The translations under genes were made by a program, and so were the position numbers. 64,000 nt of DNA from Semisulcospira habei (lineage: Eukaryota > Mollusca > Gastropoda > Semisulcospiridae), in contig BTPG01000004.1 of the NCBI GenBank assembly GCA_036245525.1, positions 232,625,813 through 232,689,812 of the forward strand. The letters run 5' to 3'. How positions within the stretch are numbered: the stretch's first letter is position 1; every line of letters starts with the position of its first letter. This document shows, piece after piece, positions 1-11,315 of the stretch. The notes beneath the pieces were generated by a model. It made no database searches and was not told where the DNA came from. It saw only the letters and a program-made list of their open reading frames with translations.

Positions 1-2608
1 CCCAGGTCAAACAGGCATCGCTGTCTACATTCACAACTCCATTCAGCATTTAGTCCATAGACGCTTGGACTTGGAAACAGCAGACGTAGAGTGTTTGTGG
101 TTGGAAGTGAAATGCCCTAAATCGACACCGCTACTAGTTGGATTCCTTTACAGAAACCCTGCCGCCACTTTTGAATGGTATGACCATTTTAGTCAGATCC
201 TTGATAGAGCGTGCAAAAGAAAGGCTGACCTTCTTCTCATGGGAGATTTTAATATAGACTTCCTTAAGAATCACACTGCGTGGGATACAATATCTTCATT
301 GTTTGGTCTAGTCCAGTTAGTAAAATCGCCCACCAGAATTACTCAGAATACGTCCTCACTTATAGACCACATATACACTAATAAACCCAAAGCCGTCTAT
401 AATGTTGAGGTTTCAAATCTAAGTGTTAGTGATCACTATCCAGTTGTTTGTTCATGGTCAAAAAAGATTCCGAAAGCAAAGAAGAACGGCCATACAACCA
501 TAACATATCGATCATTCAAGAACTTTAACCATAATAAATTCCTATTTGATTTAAATAATACTCCGTTCAACGATGTACTTCTTTCCAATGACCCGGACAC
601 TGCCCTTTCTATTTGGTACACTCTTTTTCTAACTGTATTAAACAAACACGCACCCCTTCGTGAGAGAAGGATTAAATCGAACACTCTTCATCCATGATTA
701 ACCCCAGAAATAATGCAAGCGATGGCGCTCAGAGATGATCTGCGTAGTCGAAAACTATTTCCTGAATTCAAGCAACAACGTAACCGTGTTAAGTACATGA
801 TCAGAGAGGCAAGGAAAAGGTTAATCCGTGACACAGTGAAAGACAGTAAGGATACTTCCACTATCTGGCGCCTATTAAACACTCTAACTAAAGGCTGCCC
901 TGGCACTTCAACAACCATTCCCAGCAGTCTTACTGCAGAAACTTTTAATAATCATTTTCTTTCAGTCGCTGAAACTCTAAATGCCTCAATTAATAGCAGT
1001 AAGTATGAATGTTCTAATTTGCTTTCTGAATTCTGTAAACACAGAACAGAGGACACAGACCCCTTCAGCATTCCCTTGCTATCAGTTCATGAGGTGGGTT
1101 TGCTCATTAGTAAACTACCAAATAAAAAGTCTTCGGGGCCTGATGACATCAGCCCCCAAATACTTAAGTTATCCCTGCCGTACATAGTAGAGTCTATTAC
1201 GTACATTTACAACCTTTGTATCAAGCAACATACTTTCCCTAACAAACTAAAATACGCTAAAGTCATTCCACTTCCAAAAACTAAAGATCGTTCTGACCCT
1301 AACAACTATCGACCGATTTCATTATTATCAGTTCTATCAAAGCCGCTTGAAAGGCATGTCCACAAACACCTGCTTGCCTACTTAGAAAACCGCAAGCTCC
1401 TGCACCCCTTTCAATCCGGATTTCGCCCACAACACTCGTGCCACACTGCACTCACGCGCCTCGTTGACGCATGGCTCCATGGTATGAACAAATCCCAGAT
1501 AACGGGTGTCGTTTACTTAGACTTTAAAAAGGCCTTTGACCTAATCGATCACACCACTCTAATGACAAAGATTCAGAAATACTTGAATAGTACAGAAGTA
1601 GTTGCATTTTTTAAATCATACCTAACTGATCGTAAACAAAAAGTTCTAGTGAATGGATCTTACTCTTCTCTAAAAGATATAAAGTATGGAGTTCCCCAAG
1701 GATCCGTGCTTGGTCCCTTATTATTTTGTCTATTCATCAATGACCTGCCACTTCATATAACTTGCAAGAACGTACAATGTGATCTTTTTGCTGATGACAC
1801 TTCCATTCATATGACTAACAAAGATATACAAGTAATTTCTTCCAACTTGCAGCATAGTCTTGATGAAGTGTCTGAATGGTGTCACAGGAATTCTATGATT
1901 GTTCATCCAATTAAAACCAAATCTATGATAATCACCACTCGTCAAAAACACCAGTTAGCACCCCTGTTACTTAACCTTTTATTAAAGGGCAGGCAAATAG
2001 AACACGTTAATGAACACCGCCTACTAGGGATTACAATTGACAGTCAGCTTAAGTGGAAGGCTCATACGGACACTCTATGCAGAACGGTAGCCAAAAATCT
2101 TTTCATGTTGTCCAAACTGAAATATTACACCGACTCGGACACGCGCAAACTATTCTATAATGCTCACATACGTTCTCATATTGATTACGCGTCAACGGTG
2201 TGGGATGGATGCAGTGAAGTCCACTTGAAGAGACTCAACTCGTTACACAGAAGGGCAGCAAAGTTAATCCTTCCTGACCCACGACTCACAACAGAAGAAA
2301 AACTCGCCAAAATAGGATTTCTGCCGCTGCAAGACCACTTCAAATACAATAAGGCTATTTTTATGTTCAAAGTGTGGAAACAGAAAATACCAGAATATAT
2401 CACAACTCTTTTCTCTAAGTCGGAATCTAGGCTTGGTAATATTAGGCAACTTTTCTTAGTCCCCAAAACAAGAATTGATATATACAAATCTAGTTTGTCA
2501 TTCGCGGGAACGCAGACTTGGAACACGCTTCCTGATTATGTAAAATCCGCTTCCTCTCTAGCCCGTTTCAAAATCAGTCTCTTCAAGTACTTCTCGAAGC
2601 AGTCATAA
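1..2608 (+). pseudogene. LINE ORF2: AP endonuclease (partial) plus reverse transcriptase, one nonsense codon
   Basis: One reading frame runs from the window edge to 2608 and is broken only by TGA at 695-697. The two relatives suggest a Trp codon there, in a PWLTPE-type context. The N-terminal part is an APE-type endonuclease with LLMGDFNID and SVSDHYPVV. The reverse transcriptase follows, with FRPQHSCHTAL, the catalytic FADDTSIHM box near 1788-1815 and GVPQGSVLGPLLF. The C-terminal region has HIDYASTVWDG and ends FKYFSKQS. It would nick target DNA and copy the element RNA by target-primed reverse transcription. Only one visible lesion in about 870 codons suggests a fairly young copy. Confidence 0.88.
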
Positions 2609-2682
2609 TCATTTCGTTGTGAAATATATACTGCCCTGTAACCCTGATTATGTATGCTCCCAATTACAAACTCTGTGTGTGA

Positions 2683-2683
2683 T

Positions 2684-2748
<65 letters not shown>
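2683..2748. repeat. (GT)n microsatellite inside LINE 3' UTR
   Basis: This is an almost pure GT tract in the 3' UTR of LINE copy 1. Both other copies carry a GT tract at the equivalent place in their own orientation, so it is probably part of the element. Confidence 0.9.
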
Positions 2749-2749
<1 letters not shown>

Positions 2750-2965
2750 AGTTTAGGTGTGTGAGATTGTCATGGGAATTTCTTTCCCTAAACTAGCAAT
2801 GTTTTTGTCAGTTTCATTTACATTTAACTATATACTTAGTTTTTTTTTTTTTATTTTGTCTCGTAGTTTTGTAGCAACGGCAGGTTTGAAAAATGGCTAT
2901 GTCTGTGACGATGTCAATGCCTCAATCGTTGATAAATAAAGCTTCATTGAATCATTGAATCATTG

Positions 2966-2967
<2 letters not shown>

Positions 2968-3038
<71 letters not shown>

Positions 3039-3043
3039 CTCTC
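2968..3043. repeat. (CT)n microsatellite at LINE 3' junction
   Basis: A CT tract starts immediately after the tandem LINE tail. It is the same junction type seen at the 3' ends of the other two copies. Confidence 0.92.
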
Positions 3044-3138
3044 CATCCACACAAACTGACCGGTCAGCCAGTATAACGGTCTGTTTAATGTCCGTCACCA
3101 GTGTCGCGTCATGACAACTCTCACACAGTCAAACTTAC

Positions 3139-3454
3139 CTGCCACTAAAGGCTTCGTCAGCGATAACAAACAGCTCCCCGTCACGCGCGGCTGACGCCAG
3201 TTCCTCCACAGCGGCCCCCACATCTGTCTGGCCGTCAAAGTCATAGAAATGGGTGTAGACCCGCGGGCCGGGTGCTGATGTTGATGCTGGTGTTGGTGTT
3301 GACGTGGACCCAATCCCTAGGGAGTGCTGCAGTTGACGTTCGATGACCAAGATGGCGGCACGGCTGTGTCTGTGGGAGCTCACCAAATGAACGTCCTTCC
3401 CTTGGTGCCCCCACTGCAAGCCCTTTATGACAAGAACGACCGTTTTCCCCGTAC
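3139..3454 (-). CDS. Exon D of NERD-like nuclease / P-loop ATPase gene
   Basis: This is an internal coding exon read from 3454 down to 3139. The acceptor is CACACAG before 3454 and the donor is GTAAGT after 3139. It enters with two bases of a codon, has 104 full codons and leaves with two bases. It starts with TGKTVVLVIKG, the second half of a Walker A motif whose first half (LWGPPG) ends exon C. A Lys/Gln/His stretch and a Pro/Thr/Ser linker follow. Near its end is ELFVIADEA, a Walker B-like DEA. The fold is a P-loop NTPase of helicase or AAA type. The next exon would lie left of the window. Spliced structure is inferred from motifs and phases only. Confidence 0.8.
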
Positions 3455-3943
3455 CTGTGTGGACAATGGAGGAACAAAAGGTGTCATAGCAGTACTTAGT
3501 ATTTTGGTCAACGTATTCAGCCTGACACATTTACAGCTGGGGATGGATCGACCGTGACAATTCAGTCCACAGTAGTGGTTCCTTCGGCCAACGGCTAGAG
3601 GACGGAGGAGATCAGGTTGGATCCAACGGCCAAATGTGGGGGAGTAAACCCTTCAAATCAGGAGTGGAGCCCCGAAGGCAGACAGCTGCCTGTATTCACG
3701 CACTGTTCTGGCAGCTCCTGCAGCCAAACTGATGCCAAACGTACTGCTTTGCATTCCTTTGGATACATCAGCGAGGCCGAGAGGGGGATCTTGACGACTG
3801 GGCATCCCAGGATCTCCATACACTTCGCCCAGGCTTGCGCACTGGAGAGGTCACTCCAGTGACTGACCCAGCAAGCGCATACTCCATTGTCTTCCGAGAC
3901 AGGATGCCGAACAGTGGTTCCTTCGATGCTACAGAACTAATCC
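3455..3943. other. Intron C-D, start of 20.2-kb intron
   Basis: This is the right flank of exon D. I see no recognisable gene or transposon in this stretch. Short open frames here do not show coding motifs. Confidence 0.5.
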
Positions 3944-4158
3944 TGAACATATACTGAGCTTGAAATATCACCACACTATTCCTATACATGTTCTGAGTTT
4001 GAAATATCACCACACTAATCCTGTACATGTTCTGAGTTTGAAATATCACCACACTAATCCTGTACATGTACTGAGTTTGAAATATCACCACACCAATCCT
4101 ATACATGTACTGAGTTTGAAATATCACCTCACTAATCCTATACATGTACTGAGCTTGA
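3944..4158. repeat. 39-bp tandem repeat, about 5.5 copies
   Basis: The unit contains TTTGAAATATCACCACAC and TAATCCTGTACATG. Copies differ at a few positions, mainly a C/T pair and T/A in the last part. The length is a multiple of three, which leaves both strands open and produces spurious ORFs. Confidence 0.9.
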
Positions 4159-4307
4159 ATTGTAGGCGTCAAACTAATCTGGCACTGTCCTTGAATTATC
4201 ATGAAAGATCCATCTCCTGAATCTGATGCAAAGTCATTAGATGACGCCTCCAAAATTTGGGAAATACGGCCGTCGGGCTGAGAGAGTTAAAGGAATGGGT
4301 TCTACCT

Positions 4308-5229
4308 TGTCACAGAGTGCCTGGTCAGGGTTAAATTACTGATTAGGGTTAACATGTGGGGTCAAAGCCCAGGCGCGTGATAAATGGGCACGCTGAAAAG
4401 GGAATCCCTGAGTACGTCGGTAGAATAATGTGGGAGACAGGTTAAACAGACATTGATATATGTCCATGCGTCCAAAAGGACGGAAGAAGTCAGGAGTATC
4501 TTGTGTGAGAAATATGTCAAATACTGAGACATTAATATATGTTCAGGTGTCTAGGCACGGGTATGGAGGGTCCACGTGGTAAAAATAATGTGGGACTGTG
4601 GAACACACGTAGTAGAAGTAAAAGTTGAATTAGGCAGATGTATATAAGGAATGGTCGGTGGGCGTTTCGCGGGCTCCGTTCCTGAAGTGACACGTTGTGG
4701 TACCCTCTAGACAGCACACCGACCAACACCATGTTTTCAAGACAACGCTTCGCATTGTTGGTGAGCAGACTTAACTTATTATTATACCAATGCCAATGCT
4801 AAGTAAAATGTGGTGATGTAAACTCTTTTACTCTCCCCTTATGTCTGAGAATGCTTGAAGTGTGAACGATCCTGTTTTATAATTCGTGATGTGCTCTGAT
4901 TGTCAGTGTTAAACGTTGTCTTGGTTAGCTGTTGTGACGTTAGCTGTTGTGTTATTAGTCGTTGCATGGATGCTTAGTGAGATGCCTGAGTTTAGCATGT
5001 TGTAAGCTTGATTGATTAGTGTCCTCAGCCACCGTACCTCTCACACAAGCGAGTCGGCACCTAATTCCTGCCGTACTACTAATTGACACGTACAGGTCAG
5101 CATGATAAGTGGTGCTTCTCGTAATTATGCAGTAGGATTGAGTAAGGAGACACGTAATCCAGATTCCCCCAAGAGAATATGAAGACATTAAGCGTGTTAG
5201 CTAATTGATCCTTAAACGGCTGAGTGATA
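4308..5229 (+). mobile_element. Solo LTR, family L, copy A (TSD ACCT)
   Basis: This 922-bp element starts TGTCACAGAG and ends GAGTGATA, with a 4-bp direct repeat ACCT on both sides (4304-4307 and 5230-5233). It is about 70-80% alike, by eye, to 27504-28409, which has the same ends and its own 4-bp TSD (ATAT). TATATAAG at 4641-4648 followed by GAATGGTCGGTG is conserved in both copies and fits an LTR core promoter and start site. No internal retrotransposon genes or primer site are attached, so both are solo LTRs left by recombination. Gypsy or BEL origin is not decidable here. Confidence 0.82.
4641..4648 (+). promoter_or_regulatory. TATA box of solo LTR A
   Basis: TATATAAG lies about 335 bp into the LTR. 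It is conserved at the same relative position in copy B (27824-27831), each followed by a conserved GAATGGTCGGTG block. Confidence 0.6.
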
Positions 5230-5385
5230 ACCTGCAGATTCTGCAGGAGCAATCATCGTGTGTGTAATAACAAAGCTATACTCCCAATTAATCCTCCGTT
5301 TGAGGAACACCACAGCCAGTTGTAAAAACCGTGATACTGCTCTATAAGCCCACAGAGATAGAAAGAATGACAGAATTGAACCAGC

Positions 5386-5569
5386 ATTAACACAATGTCT
5401 GAGTTAACCCCCTTAATTATAACTTTTAGAAACCTCATCAGATATGTTCCCCACACAAAATAAATACCGTTGGAAGTTACCCCCTAAATCATTGCTTTTT
5501 AAAACAGTCACAATTTTATGTACCTTCACATATTAATAATTAAGGGGTTAACTCAATCATAGTGTTAAT
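5386..5569. mobile_element. MITE with about 35-bp terminal inverted repeats
   Basis: The left arm begins ATTAACACAATG and contains GAGTTAACCCC. The right arm ends with its complement, GGGGTTAACTC then GTGTTAAT, with a few mismatches and one indel. It is 184 bp, AT-rich inside and has no ORF. A target site duplication is not clear, so the superfamily is open. Confidence 0.7.
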
Positions 5570-6048
<479 letters not shown>

Positions 6049-6329
6049 CACGAACACAGACATAGACTGTCTGCGAGTAAGTTACAGGGGTCTTACTCTG
6101 TGGCGCATGTCCTTTGTAAGCCAGCTCACCTGTTTACCTTTGTTGTCTGTTGCCACACGCCACGTGGGGACATTTTTATGAATAAGCCGGCTCTAAGGCT
6201 TTTGAAAAGGCTATTTGCTGAAAGGTGACATACACTGAAAAGGAAGCATGTTTCGAAGTTGACTTATTATGACTGGTTCCCAAAAATCAACCGGTGATCA
6301 TACTCCGCACTAAAAACAGTTGGATAATA

Positions 6330-6333
<4 letters not shown>

Positions 6334-6428
<95 letters not shown>

Positions 6429-6593
6429 AACACACACACACAAACACAAACAAACACACACACAAACAAACAGACGCACGCAGCACGTAGCACACACACA
6501 CAGACAAACACACACACACACAAACAAACAAACAGACGCATAAACAAACAGACACACTCACTTACACACACACTTACAGACACTCATGTCAGT
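6334..6593. repeat. (CA)n microsatellite with degenerate CA-rich extension
   Basis: A pure CA tract to about 6424 is followed by CA/AAAC-type degenerate repeats. Same-strand open frames here are low-complexity artefacts. Confidence 0.93.
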
Positions 6594-6873
6594 ACAATTG
6601 TACCGTAAGCCTGAGTCTAATCTAACAGCTGATGTCACGGTTAAAGACCTCACACCACTATTCAATAGCAGTAGACACATTCCATTCCTTTTCAATTCAG
6701 TCCCGTTGCGGCTTGCGCCTGAATTGAAAAGCTCTCAGCCGTCAGAGGCCTTTTCATAAATACAACCGTTTAAATTGCTAGATAATGACAAAGATCAACA
6801 GGGGGACATCATGATTTGATTTTTGTACAAGTCTTAATGTACTCCTGTCTGGTTTCTGAGGAAAATCAAACGG

Positions 6874-6875
6874 TG

Positions 6876-6952
<77 letters not shown>

Positions 6953-7020
6953 ACGCTAACACACAAACACACAAGCTAACACACACACACACGTTAACAC
7001 ACACACACACACACACACAA
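6874..7020. repeat. Compound microsatellite (CTGT)n-(TC)n-(AC)n
   Basis: A CTGT tract runs into TC, then into AC with interspersed GCTAAC variants. The AC part leads into a segment that is duplicated at 7870-8175. Confidence 0.9.
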
Positions 7021-7340
7021 AATCACCATACATGACACCCGACGCAAAAACACAAGGTTTGTACACGGACTCACGCAGGTACAATATTATTGTAAGATTT
7101 TACTTCCGGGGTGTATACTGTCATATACATGTCTGACGCGAGCCATTGAAACCCACCAGCCCGTGAGAGGATAATAACTCTTATTCAATTTCACGTCCTG
7201 TTGGGTTAGACGGTGTACATGACTGTAGGCTTTTAAGCTGAAAAGAGACGCACCTCAGAAAATCATACCTTGCTTTATACAGACACCCGACTGAGTACAT
7301 ATACAACAGATCCTCAAGACCCCCCCCCAACACACACACA
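7015..7340. repeat. Segmental duplication, copy 1
   Basis: Shared landmarks with 7870-8175 appear in the same order: CATACATGACACC..GACG, CGTGAGAGGATAATAACTC, TTATTCAATTTCA, AAGCTGAAAA, ATACAGACACCC and GAGTACATA. Both copies begin in a CA-rich tract and end in a C-rich run, so the duplication unit probably included the microsatellite. Identity is moderate, so it is not recent. Confidence 0.75.
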
Positions 7341-7363
7341 CACACACATACACACACACATGA

Positions 7364-7395
<32 letters not shown>

Positions 7396-7520
7396 ACGAA
7401 CATACGCACGCAAACACACACACACGCATACACACGAACAGACACACACACGAACAGACACACGAACAGACACACACACACATGAACAGACACACACATG
7501 CATACACACATAACATTATA
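7341..7520. repeat. Degenerate CA-rich microsatellite
   Basis: CA repeats with CGAACA, CATG and CGCA interruptions follow the C run that ends duplication copy 1. Confidence 0.9.
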
Positions 7521-7646
7521 ACATCTCATCTGATTTTGTACAAGCCTAAATCAGTGGTGCAATCTCTGTCTTAACAAAACTGCCGACGAATCTGCACTGA
7601 GAAAGACTGGGCGAGAAGGTTTTGTGTGGTGTGCGTAGCGTCTTGC

Positions 7647-7665
7647 TAGGGGGGGGGGGGGGGGG
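7647..7665. repeat. Poly-G run
   Basis: A run of G bases lies between unique flanks. It is a likely length-variable and error-prone site. Confidence 0.85.
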
Positions 7666-7779
7666 AAACTACCCCACTGTAATTTCAAGTCCACTGCGAT
7701 GTGTGTGTCAACCGTCACTTTGAAATAAATAACAAATACTACATCTTGTGCAAAACAGTTTTTGTTAGAGGTAGCTAAC

Positions 7780-7880
7780 AAACACACATACAAACACACA
7801 CACACACGCAAACACACACACACACTCACTAATACATACACACTAACTAACGCACACACTAACAAACAGACATACACACA
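7780..7880. repeat. Degenerate CA-rich microsatellite
   Basis: CA repeats with CACTAA interruptions lead directly into duplication copy 2. Confidence 0.85.
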
Positions 7881-8175
7881 AACTCACCCTACATGACACC
7901 TGACGTCAAAAACACAAGGTTGTTAAGTAGACATCACACCACTGTAATATCATTGAAAGATATTCCTTCGGGGAGCATACCTGACTAAACTGTGACGCGA
8001 GGCATTGTAAGCCAACCTGTGAGACGATAATAACTCTTATTCAATTTCATGCGCTGGTGGCCGGTTCATGCTTAGACTGTAACTAAGCTTTTCAAGCTGA
8101 AAATCATACCTTTCTTTATACAGACACCCAACTGAGTACATAAACAGATTCTCAAGAGCCCCCATGCCCCGTATA
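7870..8175. repeat. Segmental duplication, copy 2
   Basis: Second copy of 7015-7340, with the same order of landmark blocks including GTGAGACGATAATAACTC, TTATTCAATTTCATG and ATACAGACACCCAACTGAG. It ends close to the left side of the virus-like element. Confidence 0.75.
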
Positions 8176-8720
8176 CAACGTATAGTTGGTTGTACTTCAG
8201 ATTTCTCTTTGCCAGTAAACTGTCAAGTCTTGACTATGATTACAACTCGCCAGAATGTAGCCTTAACAAATCAATACTCTGCACTCCTCGGAACTCCCTA
8301 TTAAGTGTGTCAGCGTTGAGGTTATATATGTCGCACTTTCCTCTTTTGACGACACTCTAGACTAGTTGACGAGACTTGTTTACCAACCTTGAGGCAAAAG
8401 AGTTGGTGGGTGATTGAGTTGTGAAAAAATCTTTGCCTTGCTCCACACTGCAAATTATTGACTTGTTATTACACCCAGCACCCTGTGCCTAGAGCTTTCT
8501 CAAATATAACCCAATGCCCAGCAACCTTTCAGCAGGTTAGAGTGACAGGAGTTGACTCTTAATCTATGACGCATGTCAGTGTAAGCCCGTCTAGACCGTA
8601 GCTGAGTGGTGTAAATGTATAAAATTACTGTTCAGTGTAACTTCCTAGGAAAACATGATAACAAATTTTAATATTACCTACAATTTTGTTTTTGTTTTAA
8701 TTTTTTTATATTATGATAAA
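8176..8720. other. Left flank of Polinton-like element
   Basis: No gene is visible. I searched by eye for a terminal inverted repeat matching the right flank (22562-22817) and did not find one. The left boundary of the element is therefore undefined. Confidence 0.4.
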
Positions 8721-9260
8721 ATGAACCAAGACGAATTACTTCTTTTAAATGATATCAATGCAGTAGAAAACAAAGACTTAGACGTGAAAAAACAGCGTCT
8801 TTTGTCTGTAATTGTCTCAGGCAAGTCAAAGGCTTATCTCGGAAAACAATACATGACAGAGGATATTGAATCTCTAACCTCTGACGAGCTAATTAAACTT
8901 CATTTGAAATATGAAAACCGTATTGCTTCACTAATGACTCGTGATTTGAGTCGATCACTTGTATGTCTATACACAAAAGCAGTGAGTCACTTTCTACCTG
9001 TAGACGCTGACAGTCTATCACACGACCTTGAAAGCAATCCTATTGTTTCAAGTTCAATTGGTAAATTAGCATGCATCATGTTTTACAAGTTTGGTAATTA
9101 CCTTGCACCTGTCGTAACCTTACTTGTTACTGGGAGCCATATTGATTTCTCGAAAATAAATTTTCTAGAGAAAGAAAAGGATGGATCAAATGGACGAGAA
9201 CAAGATGACTCCACAACTGAACCCCGACCCTGTTTTGACGCAGGTTCAAACTGTGACTAA
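8721..9260 (+). CDS. Polinton conserved protein of unknown function (179 aa)
   Basis: This is the first gene of the left block. I place the start at ATG 8721 (MNQDELLLLND), because the in-frame extension back to 8655 is a hydrophobic low-complexity leader and the 8721 ATG has the ATAAAATG context seen at other starts here. The protein is mostly helical. It has SKAYLGKQYMTED near residues 35-48 and a block LTSDELIKLHLKYENRIASL that I recall, without a name, from other animal Polintons. Moderately hydrophobic stretches lie near residues 115-145. The 3' end overlaps the start of the next gene (ATG 9181). Confidence 0.7.
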   Translation: MNQDELLLLNDINAVENKDLDVKKQRLLSVIVSGKSKAYLGKQYMTEDIESLTSDELIKLHLKYENRIASLMTRDLSRSLVCLYTKAVSHFLPVDADSLSHDLESNPIVSSSIGKLACIMFYKFGNYLAPVVTLLVTGSHIDFSKINFLEKEKDGSNGREQDDSTTEPRPCFDAGSNCD

Positions 9261-9685
9261 GGCTAACTGTGACTAAGGCTAAAAGTCCAGGCAGGGTTGA
9301 GGCAGGAAAAAGATTAGCCGAATATAACAGACAAAAAAAATTACAGCTTCAAGCGCAAACAGAAAAGGCTCATGTAACTGACCCACCGTCAGGACCGTCA
9401 GCACCGTCAGGACCGTCAGGACCAGTGTCACTACTATCACACCCTCATCAAAGTGAGAGACAAACAACTAAGTCTAACCCTGACCCCGACTTCGAACCTC
9501 AAACAACAAAATATATAGTTGCCGGATTTGTTGTCGGATTTGGTTATGTAGCTTACCAATTATACCAAAAATACAAACCACAGACTCGTACAATGACCAA
9601 AAAATCAGACACTCCAAAAACAAAAACAGAAGTCTCCACATTACCAGTAACATCCAAAGCCGTTGACCCATTTTATATGGAGTAA
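9181..9685 (+). pseudogene. Polinton basic/membrane protein broken by a 16-bp tandem duplication
   Basis: The likely start is ATG 9181 (MDQMDENKM), overlapping the previous gene by 80 bp. That frame stops at 9276. The rest continues from about 9269 in another frame (TKAKSPGRVEAGKRLAE). The break coincides with a perfect tandem copy of CTGTGACTAAGGCTAA (about 9251-9282). A 16-bp gain shifts the frame exactly as observed. The product has a basic N-terminal part (RVEAGKRLAEYNRQKK), a PSGPSAPSGPSGP repeat and one membrane segment (YIVAGFVVGFGYVAYQLY). Its basic N terminus suggests nucleic-acid or nuclear interaction, which is inference. Confidence 0.7.
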
Positions 9686-9721
9686 ATAAAAATATTATTT
9701 TAATTTTTATTGCCTTAGAAA

Positions 9722-9952
9722 ATGAGCGACACAAAGAACTTGATGAACCTTGTATATCACTCTGCCGTGATAAGTGGACTAGCAGTTGCTTACTCTATGC
9801 TGGGAAAAAATCTACTCAAAATGAAATCAGCAGACCTCAGTAGATTAGATTTTGAAGACAGTGCTAAGCTAATTGTAGTTGTTACAGCGTCAATTGCGAC
9901 AAAAGATTTTCTTGTCAAGCAGGGAATTATTCCCGAAAATGTTTCTATGTAA
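9722..9952 (+). CDS. Small Polinton membrane protein (76 aa)
   Basis: This intact small ORF starts MSDTKNLMNLVYHSAVISGL. It has one or two hydrophobic segments (residues 12-28 and 50-60) and ends with the motif DFLVKQGIIPENV. I recall similar small proteins at this position in animal Polintons, just before the gene that precedes integrase. Its role is unknown; a virion membrane-associated or minor structural protein is possible. AATAAA lies upstream (near 9683) and downstream (near 9953), so the gene sits between compact polyadenylation-like signals. Confidence 0.7.
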   Translation: MSDTKNLMNLVYHSAVISGLAVAYSMLGKNLLKMKSADLSRLDFEDSAKLIVVVTASIATKDFLVKQGIIPENVSM

Positions 9953-9963
9953 ATAAAATAAGT

Positions 9964-10398
9964 ATGGCGACGATAGCTATTATGATTGGTGGTGCGATGG
10001 TCAATGCACTTGCTTTCAGCGGATCAAACTATCTCTTTTCAAAAATGGGTAGAGAGGAATCAGCAGAAGAAATGAAACGACACAATGAGGCATCTGAGAA
10101 ACTCGCTCAAGCGCAACAAGAATATGAAAAGAATAGAATTGAGAAACTTGATTTCATCAATGAAAGATTGAGGCTTGAAGGCCACGCACAGCATACGTTT
10201 TCAAATACAGATGATGCAATTCATGAGTATTTTTTAGTCACTGGTAATGACATATCTATCACGAAACCGAAACTAAGTGACTATTACCAACCAAGCACAC
10301 AACAAAGAAATGGAGAAATAATCTTTGTTCTAGTGGGAATGACATTTGTATTTGTTACGGGTCTTTATTTTGCTAGAAGAAATGAACCCCGGGGTTGA
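9964..10398 (+). CDS. Polinton conserved membrane-anchored protein (144 aa)
   Basis: Intact ORF starting MATIAIMIGGAMVNALAFSG. It has an N-terminal hydrophobic segment (residues 3-25), a charged coiled-coil-like middle (EEMKRHNEASEKLAQAQQ) and a C-terminal membrane segment (IIFVLVGMTFVFVTGLYF). The MVNALAFSGSNYLFS block is characteristic of a protein that precedes integrase in many animal Polintons as I remember them. The function is unknown. Its stop overlaps the integrase start (ATG 10382). Confidence 0.72.
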   Translation: MATIAIMIGGAMVNALAFSGSNYLFSKMGREESAEEMKRHNEASEKLAQAQQEYEKNRIEKLDFINERLRLEGHAQHTFSNTDDAIHEYFLVTGNDISITKPKLSDYYQPSTQQRNGEIIFVLVGMTFVFVTGLYFARRNEPRG

Positions 10399-11281
10399 AA
10401 ATGAAAATAAACTATCGAAAATATATTACTCTCCATCAGGGTATTGGAAAGGAGCAACCGCTATTGAAAAATTACATGCCGCTGTGGGCGGAGATGTATC
10501 ACTCAATCAAGTCAAACAATGGTTACAGAGACAGGCAATTTGGCAGATATACCTCCCTGCTCCAAGAAAAATAACAAGACCTCATTTTGAAAACACAACA
10601 CCAAATGACACACACCAAATGGACCTCCTGTTCTTACCACATGACACAATAAGAAAGAAACGATACAAATATGCATTAACTGTCGTTGATATAGCTTCAA
10701 GGTACAAAAATGCTGAACCCATATCTGACAAAACTGCTAACACAGTTGCGAATGCTTTATCTAGTATCTATAAAAGAGGCCCTCTGAAATACCCCAGACT
10801 TGTGCAGGTCGATGACGGGTCAGAATTCAAAGGTGCTGTTAATCAGTTATTTGCGAAGCATGGCGTAATAGTCAGACACGGTATTCCAGGTGTACACAGA
10901 TCACAGGCAATTGTAGAGAACTTTAACAAACAGTTATCAGAAAGACTTTTCAGTTACCAGTATTCTAAGGAACTCATGCATGACACGCGTAATACTGAAT
11001 GGGTTAAGAGATTACCACATGTGATAAAAGCAATGAATAATGAAGGACACCCTAAACCTGTTGATGCTATTAAATTGAAAACAATTAAAGAACCAAAAAC
11101 AGGACCAACCCCAGCACCAGACACAAGTTTATTTACTAAACAGGTGAGATATCTATATCAACCAGGGGAGGCCGAAAATGACGTAAAGCGCAAGGCAACA
11201 GACCCCATCTGGTCTACGTCTGTACACAATATAAAAAAAAATAGTCCCTGGTCCAGACGCAACAATATATTACCTGTATGA
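10382..11281 (+). pseudogene. INT: Polinton retroviral-type integrase (rve), C-terminal frameshift
   Basis: DDE transposase/integrase that would insert the element into host DNA. I prefer ATG 10382 (MNPGVENENK) over 10346, whose extra residues copy the preceding membrane protein in another frame. The N-terminal part has IYYSPSGYWKG and VKQWLQRQAIWQIYLPAP. The catalytic core has D in HQMDLLFLPHD, D in VQVDDGSEFKG and E in SQAIVENFNK. The open frame stops at 11281. The family C-terminal signature FVREELQIIPP is present in another frame and ends at 11360. The shift maps to the A9 run at 11233-11241. The shifted tail overlaps the convergent polymerase gene. Confidence 0.9.
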
Positions 11282-11315
11282 CCCTGCGCCACAAAAGGCA
11301 TTTGTCAGAGAAGAA

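Larger units (their letters stand above)
1..2968 (+). mobile_element. Non-LTR retrotransposon (LINE), TC-associated family, copy 1
   Basis: This is a plus-strand LINE of the Jockey/CR1 group, cut by the left window edge inside its endonuclease domain. After the ORF2 stop at 2608 the 3' UTR holds a (GT)n tract, a conserved GCAACGGCA block near 2873, AATAAA near 2934 and a short tandem tail of the type CATTGAAT repeated about three times. The tail runs directly into (CT)n from 2968. Two minus-strand relatives (24937-28940 and 29048-29998) share the protein, the GT-rich 3' UTR, the terminal block and the (TC)n junction. Clade assignment beyond Jockey/CR1 group is inference from the EN+RT layout and the tandem 3' tail. 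Confidence 0.9.

Noticed and set aside
3768..4253. 161-aa minus ORF with repeated TQYMYRISVVIF
   Set aside because: It is the 39-bp tandem repeat, whose length is a multiple of three; no splice or start support.
8655..8720. ORF start at 8655 for the first viral gene
   Set aside because: The extension is hydrophobic and low complexity. ATG 8721 has the shared start context of other viral genes.
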